Assembly: GCA_032821775.1 (NCBI GenBank)
Contig: JAVLRN010000001.1
Coordinates: 3,348,001 to 3,412,000, forward strand
Direction: 5' to 3'
Source of the DNA: Sanguinoderma infundibulare
Lineage: Eukaryota > Basidiomycota > Agaricomycetes > Polyporales > Polyporaceae
Length of the DNA stretch: 64,000 nt
Part shown: positions 23,960-37,722 of the stretch, in pieces
Layout: each line of letters opens with the position of its first letter
How positions within the stretch are numbered: the first letter of the stretch is position 1
Notes under the pieces: model-generated
Told to the model about the DNA's origin: nothing
The model's input: only the letters and a program-made list of their open reading frames with translations
Database searches by the model: none
Position numbers and translations under genes: made by a program

Positions 23960-25416
23960 TGAAGGGAGATAGCGTCGGGGGATCCACAGGCACCGAGGAA
24001 GGCTGCGTGAGACCTGTGCGTGTCCGTGTACGGGCGGCGGCGGCAGGTGTGGATGTGGGTTGGGGCGGGCGGGGGACTACGGGTGGGCTGGGGGTGCCAT
24101 TGAGACTGGCGACGGACGAGGGCCGACCATGTTGCAGACCGCTGTTTTAGCCTGGAGACTGGCTGCCAGTGCCGCGCAGAGCCGCATCTGACGTCAATCT
24201 CTCCTTGCGCCATTCTCGCAGCTCGAATCTCCGATCGTCATCCAGCCACGCGCCCCTGCGCGCTGTCCCATTGGCCAGAGCGCCGACCGGATCAGTCGCG
24301 TCCTCCTGCCGCCCTCGGCCGGCCTTGCAGCATTTTCTTCGACGTGGCCCACATGGTCGTGAAACGCACTCTGCTTCGCATGTCTTGTCCTTGCTTTCGC
24401 ATGCGTCTGTCTCTCCTAGCCTTGTCAGTCGTCAGCTCCGGTCAATTTTATCTGCAAACGCCTGTCACGTCTAGGCAACCAATACAGATCTGGTCCAAAC
24501 CTCAGCGACACTCGCGCAGCAGAGCTCTGGCCATTCTAATCAGCCTGCTGACCACCGCCTGCGCCACAGAACGTCCTCCATGGTCGCTGCCGACCTCGTC
24601 AGTCGCGCTTGAGCTAGAATGACGCACAAGATTACGAAGTTTGCGTTGGCGCGTCCCTATCAGGACGGTATGCTTCTCCACCTTGGTTCATCCACACGCA
24701 CCTGCCTTCTTGTGGGAGCACTCGTTCGGCATCGCGCTACCCACCCCATGTTCGTGGCCATTCTCGCTCTACGCGCTGCTTTCTCCGCCTAAACACATTT
24801 TACTTCCTCTTGCTCGTGACGTCGCTTCCCTTCCTCCCTTCACACACGTTCTGCACTGAATCCTCGGAACTTGCTGCGCTCTGCCCACATCCAGCAGTGC
24901 GCGCGAACCCAAGCCACGCCGCTTACGAATGTCCTCTTCTTTCATTGTCTTGCATCCCACTCCGACCCAAGTGCATACTCTCAGCAACTACTCCTTATCA
25001 CCGACGGGGCATTAAACTTACACAGTCGTCTTTGCTGCGCCCCGCTTAGACACCACGCCCCACCGCGCCCCAGTTACTCCCCAAACGCGGTTGTCACGTT
25101 GTGACTCAACGCGATCGATAGGCTCGACCACGTCTTAGACTAATTCCCGCCGTCCTTTGTCTGTGCGACTGTAGCCAACACCACCACAGACACGTACGAT
25201 CCCTAACCTGTGTTGTCTTCCTACCGGCCATGAATATCATCCTGCACAGGCTGCCACACTTACCCCTGGCGGGCCCCGTTCTCAGCCTTCCGTGCAGCCG
25301 ACAAGGCGTTTTTCACGCGTATTCATCGCGGAAGCCACGTCCTCCACTGCGCCGGACCATCCTAATCGACACCCGACATTCAACACAAAACGTCCGGAGA
25401 TCCAAACCCCCGGCAC
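23960..25416. other. Long intergenic region upstream of RhoGEF
   Basis: 1.45 kb between the RhoGEF start (minus) and the RIB7 stop (minus). The plus strand is pyrimidine rich with several short frames of 60-100 codons, none with recognisable motifs or paired splice sites. It may contain the RhoGEF promoter and long 5' leader. Confidence 0.4.
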
Positions 25417-26879
25417 TCATCGAATCCTCATGGCCATGACGGCGTCTCCTCCGAAGACCCCGGTCCGGACGTGCTCAAACGTCGGGATCTGCAGCGACCA
25501 AACGCGCACCCCCAAGTCACCGTGACGTTAAAGGCGGATGGCGTTATCGGCATGCGCTCACCTTGTCCGCGAGCAGGCCAGAACCGTACCCCACCCCTGC
25601 CTCGCCCACAATCGTCGGTGCGACCGTCACGACTAGCGCATCGACAATCTTCGCGCCCTCTCCCCCGGTCTGCTCGGAGCCCTCGCGTCCTTGGATTTGC
25701 TTTTCTTCTCGCGGTCCCGGCCGTCCGCGCGCCGCCTCCAGGAACGAGCCTATCACCCGCGCACCCCCCTCGACCATGACCGAGCGCACGCCAAGGGTGT
25801 GCACGGCAGTCAGCAGATCCTGGACGCCAATCAACCCTGTCGCGCCGCATCGCATCGCACCACCACCAGCCCCCGCCACCAAACCGAGACCAACCCACCA
25901 CCGCCGTCATCGTCTCTCAGCGTGACGCGCCACAGGAGCACAAGTCAATTGAGAGCTGGACCCACTCACCGGTGCCGTCCTCACTATCGCCGTCGACCTC
26001 GATCTCGATGACACGCGCACCTGCGGCTTGTAGCGTCGCCGCGCGGGCCGCGAACGCCTCTGTTCCTGTCTCTGTCTCGGTTCCTGTTTCGCGTGAGGCG
26101 CCCTTGGGCGGCGCGCAGAGGACCCAGGGGCGACGGCCGCGGCCCGCCTGGTAGTTCTTGAGGAGCTTGCTCTGGGTCGAGAGCCGGAGGTGCGTGTCGA
26201 GGATGATCGGTCTCGGCAACCGATAGCTGTGCGGGTATTCCGTTGGGAGAGGGGGAAGGTGCCGTGCTGGGTGTGGTGCATGTCAGGTTCGGATTCGGCA
26301 CCTGTGGTAACATGTAGCGAAAGCGATTCCGAAGGAGACAGGGTGTAGCCATACATGGCGCGTAGACAGGCTGGGCGCAGCGTGGATCATTCTCCCAATG
26401 AAATGGAGTACAGGACAGCAACGGAATAGGGACAATTGAGAGTGGGAGTGTGAGTACTCACTGTTCAATTGTGGGTCGTCGTTCAGGGCGGTACCGATGC
26501 CGACGAGGATGGCGTCGTGGAGGGTACGCATCCTGTATCTCGCGTAAGCGCGTCATGCCCTCCTCCTCCTCGCTCCAGCTGTGCTTGGGCTATGACGCAC
26601 GACGGGGGCTCACCAATGTGTCATGACCATGCTCTCTTTGCCGCTCAGGATGAGCTGCTGCCCACCCGCGCCCGCGATCTTCGCATCGAGAGATTGCGCG
26701 AATGTGAGCGTTACGAACGGGCGAAGTGGGGAGGGCGACGCAGGCGAGGGATGCGTCGATGCGTCGCGGTCGCGGTAGAAGATGGACGGGTGCGATTCGC
26801 GGGACACCGACAGCCCATAGAGGTCCAGGAGGAAGGCCGGAGGTTCGGGAAGAGGCTTTTCCGGCATCCAGGCGGTCAT
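25417..26879 (-). CDS. RIB7: Riboflavin reductase RIB7
   Basis: Minus-strand exons 26614..26879, 26462..26532, 25970..26266, 25562..25836 and 25417..25488 give 326 residues. The RibD C-terminal reductase fold is evident: FVTLTFAQSLDAKIAG (NADPH site), ILVGIGTALNDDPQLNTRHL, LPRPIILDTHLRL, RSVMVEGGARVIGSFL, and the terminal EHVRTGVFGGDAVMA. This enzyme reduces the ribosylamino-pyrimidinone phosphate in the second step of fungal riboflavin synthesis. Two Gly/Glu/Thr-rich inserts (about residues 165-185 and 240-262) make it longer than the yeast protein. The acceptor at 26267 was preferred over the nearer CAG because only it yields NTRHLPPLP. The gene is divergent from MAP2. Confidence 0.88.
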
Positions 26880-27572
26880 GTCGAGGTTATCCACCTGATG
26901 GCGCACGATTTTCCGGAGTTTTGATATCCGAATCTGCCCAAGTTAGGGCGTCCGTGATAGGTCAGGTCAATGGAAGATAGGATGAGATGTGGATGAGCGT
27001 TCTGCTTGAGACGACGTCGGGGGCCCAAAGAAGGAAGCGAAGCGTCCCATGGTCGTACCGAACTCCAGATCAATGTAGATCGGCTAACTCCCCGATGGCG
27101 TTCGTCAAAATCACTGACGCTCATGCGAGCGTGCACGGGGATCGTCCCCGATGAATGTCTATCGGACGTGGAGATTCCGCAACTGAATATGACCTCCATG
27201 AGAAAGCCCAAAGGTCCATTAATCATACTCAAACGAGCATGGGAACCAATGTAATGTCTGCTGCAGGACTGGCTGGATGTCGCTGCCCACAATTCCTACC
27301 TGAAGTACTGCTTGCGACACAAATGTCCGAGGTCTCCTTCTCGTATGCGTCGCTCTGAAATGGTCTCGGTCTTGCGTGGTCCGTGGAGAGAGGCACAACG
27401 CGCCGCGGCGCACTGCGCACGCGTTAACGTGATCTCAGGGATCACGTGCTGGATCGAAGCATGGGCTCTCGTAAGTGTAACGAGCGGCATCTCTCAGTCT
27501 CCCACTCGCGCGGCCTCCTCCTCCTTAGCTGACAGCTCGTTTCCTGTGCCACTGCGAGGAATCAAGCCCGCG
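26880..27572. other. Divergent promoter region RIB7/MAP2
   Basis: 693 bases separate the start codons of RIB7 (minus) and MAP2 (plus). No coding exon was found. An open frame runs in from upstream of the MAP2 ATG but its content (27312-27572) is not conserved-looking. Confidence 0.5.
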
Positions 27573-29439
<1,867 letters not shown>

Positions 29440-29858
29440 GTTGGATATAGGATAGACGGGGTCCGGAAAGAGCGCGGGGGTCACACGGCAGGGGAGCGGT
29501 GTTTCAGACGCGGTGTAAGAGTATTTAGCCGGACGTGTGGTGCAAGCAATGGCAGTTATGGCAGGGACAAAGTTCCGCCAGTTTACCGCCCGCTGGGATG
29601 CCGCTGGGAACTGTCTGGGGTTGTGCGGCGGCCGAACCTCGGACAATCCCCGCCCCACATGTGATTGCCGTATATGGGCTCGAGACTGCTCGAGAGGCTT
29701 GTACGGCCAGACGTCCATTCTTCGTCCTCCGAGGCTTATTTCGTCTCCCTCTCTCCCCTTACCTCCCCATCCTGCCTTTAACACCCAGCCGACCCCAGAG
29801 CCCGGCCTCGCCACCTCTCGTGAGGCCCGCCACTTCGTCCTCTGGCCCCGCTACAGCC
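29440..29858. other. Intergenic, no gene seen
   Basis: 419 bases between MAP2 and the HSL-type hydrolase. An in-frame stretch extends upstream of the hydrolase ATG from 29535 but without a start codon that looks better than 29859. Likely promoter and leader. Confidence 0.5.
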
Positions 29859-32426
29859 ATGCGCTGGTTCCTCCCTCGCGTCGCCTCGGACATCACGGAA
29901 CCAGAGGAGCCCAGGCCGACCGTGCTCACAAGACTCTCCGCCGACATCACTGCTGACGTCGCCATGCCCGGCGAAGCGTTGCGGCACTTCGAGTCCTCCG
30001 TCACCGTCCCACCGTCCTCGCGCGTCGGCGATCCGAAGCTGAAACAGCGCCAGAGCCAACCCATCAGGCTATGGGAGTTCTGGAAGTACGGCGCATTCGC
30101 CGCCATGAAAGGTGAGCTCGCCATTCCCCAGCTCGTCTCCGCGCGCGGCTCCTGCGCGCACCCCCGAGCGACGCTTCTCCCGCGGGAAAGTTTTCTCGAC
30201 ACGCGTGCGGGGTAATGCGGGGTAAGATGCCGGGGTTACCAAATACGGGCGCTTCGCAACGCAGTCCAGCTCCACCGAGACCACGACCCGGATCTTGCGT
30301 CACGTCTTGTGTGATCGTCTTCTGACCGCACGCTTGCCAGCAACCACACTCGCCGCGGACGTCGTCTCGCACCAGCTATGGGGGCCGCGACGCAAGTCCT
30401 GGGGCATCGAAATGACCCTCATGTCGAGCATCATGAGGGGCCTCAGCCGTTATTCATACCTAACCGATATTGTGAGCTCCGTCCTCCATTCGTCGCGCTT
30501 CCGGCCGCCGCTGACAGTAATATAAGGAAACGATCCGGATGCTCATGAGCATTGGGGGGCTATGCCCCGTGCCATCGGATGCTCTCGTCACCCCGGTCAC
30601 GTTCCAGGTGCGCAAACGCCACCTGCGGGGCATTCTCGAGGAGCTTGACGCTCGCGAGGACGGAAAACGAGAGCTGTCAGGAGAATGGGTGGTAGGCAAG
30701 AAGACATGGACACGGCTACAGGCCGAGTGGCGGTTGCGGAAACAGGGCAAACCCCTAGGTGCCACACCTGGCAGGGGCAAACGGAAAGAACGTGTGGTGT
30801 TATATTTGCATGGTGGTACGTGTCTCGGAGCGTGCATCTTTCCATCATTCTCACCCGGAGCGCATATAGGAGCATATTACATGTTCAGCGCTGCTACTCA
30901 CCGCCTGATCACCATCCCCCTTGCCAAATATCTTGACGCGCGATTGTTTGGTGAGTTACGTCGTCCCCCTTTCCGCCGCACTGGGGTACTGATGGTTCCT
31001 AGCCGTCGATTATCGTTTAGCACCGGAGACTCGATTCCCCGGAAACCTCCATGACGTCGTCTCATCTTATTTTCGCCTCGTAGACGACCTGCACGTCCCT
31101 CCAGAAAACATCATCATCGCTGGAGACAGCGCCGGGGGTGGTCTTACCCTTGCGCTTCTTATGTACCTGAGGGATAACGACTATCCTCTACCTTCTGGTG
31201 CGATTCTCTTGTCTCCGTGGGTCGGTGCGTTATCAAAGTTTTGCATCTCATCTTCGCCTGCCCTGATCAGTCATTCTCGCAGATCTTACAATGAGTTGCG
31301 AGTCATGGGACAGCAACGCCCAGTTCGACATCGTACCTATGCCTCAACCCGGTGACCACCTCAACCCCATTCTCTGCTACCTTGGGGATCACATGGAGAA
31401 GTATTTGACGCACCCTTACGCGAGCCCTTTGTTCGGCGACTTCAAAGGTTTACCTCCTCTCCTCATTCAGGCGGGTGAAGTTGAGGTGCTTCGGGATGAA
31501 ATCACCCTCTTGGCGCACAAAGCTTCACTAGCGGGAGTAGAGGTGCGACACGAACTCTATGAAGATATGGTGTGTTGCCAATATCTTAGCGTGTGTGGTC
31601 TACTCTGACATGGATCTAGGTCCACGTCTTTCAGTCCTTCCCCTTCCTCGAAGAGGCACACCACGCCTTCCTCTCGTGCCACGACTTCGTATGGAGCTAC
31701 CTTCCCCAGTGCCAAGTCCGCAGTCCTTCGTACTTCGAGTCTTCGGCGGAGAAGGTCTTGGAGGACGAGATCGATACCGATGCTACTCGTGTCGTGCGGG
31801 GAGACGGCACAGAGACTGGGGAAGGTCGCGAAACGATCGTGGATACGCCACCGGAGGTGAAACGTGCGAGGTCTTACAGGCAGTTGCGTCCTCCTCGATC
31901 ACAATCGTCAACGCCCAGTCTGGAGGAGCCAAGCTCAAGCTGGGGTTCCATGTACGCGTCCACTAGCTCCGACGACGAAGGCGACTTTGGAGACGGCGCG
32001 GTACGGATGCAGCCCGTGTTTACGCCGCCGTCGTCTCTGTCTCCATCCCCCGTTCCCTCGACTCCGGTGTTGACCAAGGCACCGTCCTTCTCTCGTCTTC
32101 GGGCCACGTTCAATGCAATTGCCGACGCTGCTTCGGCGTCTGCGTCTGGCACGCTCAATATACCCGTTGCCCATCCTTCACGCCCGGCATCGCCTACTTC
32201 GCCTACTCGCCGCAGACATCGCATCTCTTCGATCAGCATGACGTCGTCGTCTGAGGCACCGCCAGAACCTGCCATTCGTCGCTCGCAGCGGAGTCATCCC
32301 GACATCACCTCGCTGTGCAGATCTTGGTCCGAGTCCGGGCCCGCAAACCAGACAAAGACGTTCAAGCCCGAACCGTTGTCGAAGCGTGGCGAAGTCAACC
32401 GTCAGCGTTTCTTCGCACCCTCATGA
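29859..32426 (+). CDS. HSL-type alpha/beta hydrolase with long disordered tail
   Basis: Exons 29859..30111, 30341..30471, 30527..30815, 30870..30950, 31003..31224, 31283..31569 and 31620..32426 give 689 residues. The hormone-sensitive-lipase fold is clear: the oxyanion HGGAYY, then VDYRLAPE, the nucleophile elbow AGDSAGGG, the Asp in GEVEVLRDE and the His in DMVHVFQSF. Residues 1-240 form an N-terminal cap-like region unlike bacterial HSLs, with LWEFWKYG. Past the catalytic His (about residue 425) come some 250 residues rich in Ser, Pro, Arg and Asp, predicted to be disordered. The family hydrolyses short acyl esters or sterol/lipid esters; the natural substrate is not known. No signal peptide is seen. 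Downstream neighbour is ISC1, another lipid enzyme. Confidence 0.85.
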
Positions 32427-32985
32427 CGACCCGTCGGTTGTCACTTTTGGCGCTCTTCCAAGTCCTGCCCTGCTTGTCCACTTGCTGTCATCTGCTCGCT
32501 GTCTTGCGATTGCATCTGCACGACCTTTGTCGTAAGTATCTTCCCGTCCCGGCGCGTGTTCGACACTGCAACCGCCACGATTCTGATTACCACAATACAA
32601 ATTCACGCGTCGTCGTCGCTCCATCCAAAGACTTTATATCTATGCATCCAACTGTTGCCGTATATCTCTGTACTGGATTGATCTCATAGCTGGACTGCCC
32701 ACAACGAAAGTAAACACTGAATACTGTAACCCTACCATGTTGTAGTGCCTCGTAGCACGAGTATAATACGATACTTTTTTGAATGTTATACTGCATTAGA
32801 TGCCCGTGCTGTCCCGAACGTAGACCCCCGCGATGGTTCTGCCAGTGTCATGTCAAGAGTTGGAGACGAAAGAGGGGGCCGATGAAAACGGCCGTCTCCT
32901 GAGCCGGGCCGCTGGAGCGGTCTGCACGGAGCGCCCGTCGGACGCTGTAGCGCGAAGGAAGCGTTGCTCTCCGCCACCAGCGACG
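32427..32985. other. Intergenic, no gene seen
   Basis: 559 bases between the hydrolase stop and the ISC1 start. An ATG at 32833 is in frame with ISC1 and would add 51 residues, but that extension is not family-like, so it is treated as leader. Confidence 0.5.
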
Positions 32986-34542
32986 ATGTCCGAGACAAGA
33001 CTCAAGCTTCTGACCTTCAACTGCTGGTGCGCAGGGCTCGCGAGTGCCATGCCGACAAAGATACTCACTCACGGCGCAAAGGGGTTTGAAATATGTCTCA
33101 AAATACCGCGTGGAACGCATCATGGCCATCGCAAACGCCCTCGCTTCCTCCGACTACGATGTCATAACGCTGCAAGAGCTTTGGGTCTTCGCGGACTTCG
33201 AGCTCGTGCGGACTGCGGTTTCAAAACGTCTGCCGTACTCCAAGTTCTTCTACAGGCGAGTATGCACGCGATGACACTGCCGACCTAGTTGACACCGGCT
33301 TTCGTTCTACAGTGGAGCACTTGGGGCGGGCTTGGTCATCTTCTCTCGGTTCCCGATCGTCGCAGCAACCGTTCACCCGTACTCCCTGAACGGGTCTCCC
33401 ATTGACGTCGTCGCTGGGGATTGGTTCGTGGGCAAGGCCGCTGCGAGCATCGTCTTTGCCCACCCCATTCTTGGCCAAGTCCAGCTTTTCAACACTCACG
33501 TATGACAGTCCTCTATGTCCTTTCTCACAAGTAACGTGCTGATGTGTGTTCTCCGTAGTTGTTCGCGAAGGGTGGTGACGAGGGTCCAGAGCACCAGCGC
33601 GCGCACCGTCTCGTCAATGCCTGGGAGTTCGCAAAGCTTGCCAGGCAGTCGGCCGAAGTCGGCCGCTATGTCATCGCGTCCGGCGACTTCAACAGCGTCC
33701 CAACGACGCTGCCCATGGACATCATCCGTGACCACGCAGGACTGACCGACGCCTGGGTCGTCACCCACTCCAACACGCCCGAGCCCAGCCCCAGCAGCCC
33801 ACCTACGCCCCAAGACGCCATCCGCGTCCACGGCGTCACCGCAGACTCCCCCTTGAACTCGTATTCTGCCGGGAAGCGCCTCGAGCCCAACGCGCGCAGG
33901 TTCCAAGGCAAGCGCCTCGACTACGTCTTCTACCGCCAGCCGAGCCGCCTCCACGCGACCGCGCGCACGCCCGTCCTCCGCGCCGTCGAGACGCGCGTCG
34001 TGATGACCGAGCGCGTGCCCGGCTACCCCTTCTCGTTCTCGGACCACTTCGGGCTCGAGGCGACGTTCGAGATCGCGCCGTCCGAGGCCGGCGGCGGGGA
34101 CGTCACGAACCCGGCCGACGTCGACATCCCCGCGCCCGCGGACCCCCGCCGGGTCTCGTCGTTCTCGGTCAGCTCGCAGGCGGGCCCGCAGCCCGCGATC
34201 GCCGAGGACGTCTCGGCCGCGTCGATCACGCGCGCCCTCGGCTCGCTCACGGCGCGCTACCGGTTCGCGCAGAGCCAGGGCCGCCAGCAGCTCTTCGTCT
34301 TCTTCGTGTGCTTGTTCGTGCTCATCGCGATCGTCGTCACGTCGGCGTGGTTCCCGTTCTACATGAACCCGGTGCTCTACTTGGTCACCGTCGTCGTCGC
34401 GTGGCTCGGGACGACGATGGTCTACGTCGGGTTCGTGTACGGGAACTGGGAGGTGAACGCGCTGACGAACGTCATCGAGGAGCTCGAGCTGTACCGCGCG
34501 ACTCTGGAGGCGCAGCGGCGCGGGAGCTTCAGCCCGCGGTAG
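32986..34542 (+). CDS. ISC1: Inositol phosphosphingolipid phospholipase C (neutral sphingomyelinase family)
   Basis: Exons 32986..33026, 33082..33255, 33313..33499 and 33559..34542 give 461 residues. The Mg-dependent DNase-I-like phosphodiesterase core shows LLTFNCWGLKYVSKYR, the metal Glu in ITLQELW, FNTHLFAKG, the catalytic ASGDFNS, RLDYVFYR and the final SFSDHFGL with its general-base His. Two C-terminal membrane helices (LFVFFVCLFVLIAIVV and VLYLVTVVVAWLGTTM) match yeast Isc1 and mammalian nSMase2-type anchoring. The enzyme releases ceramides from inositol phosphosphingolipids at ER/mitochondrial membranes. Intron 2 (33256..33312) must use a GC donor (TACAG|GCGAGT), because only that joins FFY to SGALGAGLVIF; the nearby GT would shift the frame. 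The end of this gene was copied in the adjacent duplication. Confidence 0.88.
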
Positions 34543-34618
34543 AGGACACATTGGACTACGTTTGGGAATACCTATTGGATATACGGACACAGGCTCGCTA
34601 TTCTAGAAATGGTATATA

Positions 34619-37078
34619 TCACTTCTGGAACTCCTCCAACACACGTGCGGAGTTGAGGAAGTTTGTTTTCTCGATCAGGAAGTCTACATGGGGTTTATTC
34701 AGTACGTGGGTGCATATAGACGGTCAGCGAGGACGGACCGTCGGGTATAACTTTGATGTTATTCCGCATCAGCTGCAGCACTTTCTTGGAGGACGGCGTG
34801 AACTGCGGCCAAGGAGCTGGGCGAGCCGAGCAGACGTTCAACATAAACACGACTTGAGGACGAAGTGGGCTCACCACCGGGATGCAAGTCAGCGACGAAG
34901 TTGATGTAGAAGTCAACCATCTGGGTCGCGAACTCTTGCTCAACTGGCGGGAAGCGTCCAAATAGCAGGATCAGTTCCGATGCGTGGAACACTGCAGAGC
35001 CCCCATGAAGGGTCAGCACCTCTCTTTGCATGGAGCCTGGGTGCGGCATTGGAACGTACCCCCCAAAGACGGGTCTTGTCCAGGAATGTACTCGGTGAAG
35101 AAGTACGCGAACAGAGGTTGGAGCGATGCGGCCTTGTCGAATAGCAACCGCCTCGGGGATAGGTACATAATGTCGCTGTACCACGCCTCCGCACGGTCGA
35201 AGAGAGAATCCCCGGTGTTGAACGCGCCGCCGAGACTGGCGTCGTTTGCGGGATAGAGGGTGTTGATGGTATCGAATACGTCCTGGGTGACGGTCGACGG
35301 GTCGATGAGGAGTTTCTTGATGAAGGCTTCGAAGGCGGCATCTTCCTCACCCGCTGGGAGGCTGAGATTGCGTACCGTTTCGCTGTACGTCTCGCCTTCA
35401 TTGAGCTGGGGTAAGCTGGTGAGCACACGGCGGCGGACATAAGAGAATGGGGGACACAGGGAAGGGTCCGGACTCGTTGCTCACGTTGGTACCGGCGAGG
35501 ATGGGTACATGCAGGAAGTTGCCGCTCGCGATACGTTGCGAGGGACGTTCTGATACGAAGCTGCCGGCGGGTCCTACAGCCGGCTGCCACAGTTGGTAAT
35601 TCAGAACTTGCCCGGTCATCGCAACAGTCACGTTATGGAGAGTCTGCGACGCGGTCAGTTGCTACCAGGAAGGAATCCTGTTGGTACTCGCCTCGAATGG
35701 AAGGTTCTGTAGGCAAGAAAATGATTCCGGTCCCGAGGGGCATCCAGTCAAGTTGACCAGACGCTCGTAGGGGAAGCCGGGCTTGTCATACGTAGCAGCC
35801 GGCGGTGCGGTCTTGCTTCAAGTGGTGGGCAAGAATTGCACCACGTCAGTCCCGACTGATAAAGAGAAGAGATGCTCTTACAATGGACCGGTAGAAGAGT
35901 CAAAAATTGCTGCTCTGAAGAGGTCCTTGGGAGAAAATAAGACATGTGCTTCTGCACTTCCTCCGCCCGAAGACTAGTTTGGATGAGTTGCGGTCGCCGG
36001 TCAACTCAAGGCCGGACATGCCTGTCCCCAAATCGCGACCTGGAATGGCATTAGAATGGATCAAAAAGCAAAGTACACCGGACAGCCCACCTTCTTCGGG
36101 TCACCCCCAAACGCCGCAATGTTCTTCTGAAGGAATTCGAGAGCGGCACGTTGGTCCTGCAAACCAGCGTTCAAGTCCGACGCCGGGACATGTGTGCTCG
36201 CCAGCTAATACAGCAACCATCATTCATGAGAGTGCAATATCGTGCCGAGCTGGCTAAGGAAAGACATACGAAACCAAACGTGTTGACTCGATAGTTACTG
36301 TGTCAGAAGGGTCAATCGCCGGCTCCTGGAATGAAAGCTTCGCATACATACACAGACACAAACATCATCGGCTTGCCAGTCGCCACGCTTCGTTGGATGA
36401 GAACTGTCGCATATGGTATAAGATGCCAAGCAGAGTGGAGTGGGACTCAATAACTCACACGTGGGGTCGTAACTTGGTTGAGAAGCGGCTCTACGCAATA
36501 CAATTCGGAGGATTTAGCCTGCGCAATAGCACCGTCGCCTGCCATTAAGGGTTTAATGTGCCTACCCTTGCATGAATGCTCCGCCCTGCTCAGGGTTTGT
36601 CAGAGATCTGTCAGTGGGATGGGCGCGTCAGCGAGAGAAAGGGAGGCTCACATAAAACCAGACGAGGACAGGGACTTTGTCTGTGATGCTGTCATTGCCG
36701 GAACGGAAGACCTATAATTTCCGACAGCTTCAGTACACGTAAAGGACATCAACATATAATCCTTACGTTCAAGGTCAGGCAATCCTCGGACTGAGGCGCT
36801 CCCAAACCGGACGAAGGCGCCTGAGGACATGCGTTTCCAAACGTGGAAGCGTTTTGAACGCCGTCGAATCGATTCGTGAAGGGGATCGGAGCCTTGAAGC
36901 GCAGAGAGCCAACGGGAGGCTCGGCGAATGGAATACCCAGCCACTGTTGCAGACCAGTCGTCGTCGTCACGCCTCTGAACGTCCCAGATGTGGTATTGAT
37001 GTCAAGAGGGCTTGATACCTGCAAAACAGGGGGGAATAAAGCAAAAGAGAGGATGGCAGTCAGTGACCTTTGCCACAT
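34619..37078 (-). CDS. Type-B carboxylesterase/lipase, copy 1
   Basis: Fifteen minus-strand exons (36767..37078, 36652..36711, 36566..36585, 36459..36490, 36352..36403, 36270..36297, 36091..36204, 36022..36039, 35882..35973, 35692..35815, 35485..35643, 35060..35405, 34875..34991, 34739..34816, 34619..34683) give 538 residues, the size of Candida rugosa lipases. A signal peptide opens [15 protein letters not shown]. The family marks follow: [23 protein letters not shown], the oxyanion GGAFMQG, the serine elbow GQSSGGGS (Glu before Ser replaced by Gln), the acid in NLNEGETY and the His in [12 protein letters not shown]. The product should be secreted and act on acyl esters. Two introns use GC donors (after 36022 and 35692). 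It is a tandem sister of copy 2. Confidence 0.9.
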
Positions 37079-37722
37079 CGTGGGTGATCGAGAGGGTAAG
37101 GGGCAAACCGTGATCGATGATCAATGCTCTTCCTTGTCAAGAGACGCTAGAGCTGCCAGCTTATATCTGACACTCCAGCGCGAGACGAATACTGCTCCCA
37201 CGAGGGACTATGCCGCCGATCAAACAGCAAGGGTCGACCGGGAAGACGGCTCGAACCTCGAGTGGTGCAACATCTTGAAACATCCAAACGCTCGCCGATC
37301 AACGAGATCGGGGGGTTCAGAACGTTCAACCATGAACCCAACACACTCGGACAAGCGTCGGGAGTGCAAGTGCTCCTAAGTTGGGTGCCCGGAATGCTGA
37401 TCGCACGGGCGTCCGGTTTTTTCTTAAGCTGTAGCTTGTGCATCATTACGGAAAGCGCGGATAAGGAGCAATGGTCGCTTGGAGGGACATAGATGTATGC
37501 ATAATTAGGGCGAGGAAAGACGCACCCAAAGGCTGGCGCAAGGTGATGGTGGTGGTGGTAGTTTGGTTTAGCGCCCGTTTCATCCCGATGTTTTCGGAAG
37601 GCAAGCTGGGCCTGAAGCTCGAGAGCTGCAGCCCGTAATAGAGGATGCATCGGAGGACGCTTTCAGCATCTCTGTTTGACATACGGACACGGTCTCACTA
37701 CGCTTAGTCTGGAAATGAGATA
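37079..37722. other. Intergenic between esterases, with duplication joint
   Basis: Contains the promoter of copy 1, the end of unit A (37591-37598) and the joint to unit B. Immediately after the joint, GAGCTGCAGCCCG..ATAGAGGA (37621 region) matches the last codons and stop of ISC1 (34521 region). No intact gene. Confidence 0.6.
37161..37167 (-). promoter_or_regulatory. TATA box of esterase copy 1
   Basis: Read on the minus strand, ATATAAGC lies about 85 bases upstream of the ATG. The same element is kept at about 65 bases in copy 2, and the last 30 bases before the ATG (GTTTGCCCC...CGATCACCCACG) are shared. Confidence 0.5.

Larger units (their letters stand above)
34516..37598. repeat. Tandem duplication, unit A
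   Basis: Unit A runs from the last codons of ISC1 through esterase 1 and its upstream region to TTTTCGGA at 37591-37598. It is homologous throughout to unit B (37599-41217). Upstream landmarks shared with B are TCGCACGGGCGTCCGG (37399 region; 40544 region), the GGT-repeat tract (37545 region; 41124 region) and the CCCGAT.TTTTCGGA end (37585; 41204). Confidence 0.75.

Noticed and set aside
23960..25416. Short plus-strand frames upstream of the RhoGEF gene (60-100 codons)
   Set aside because: Pyrimidine-rich sequence with no conserved motif or consistent splice chain; more likely promoter or leader.
33496..34590. 364-codon minus-strand frame opposite ISC1
   Set aside because: It is the complement of a high-GC3 exon with all ISC1 active-site motifs on the plus strand; the minus translation is Arg/Asp/Val low complexity.
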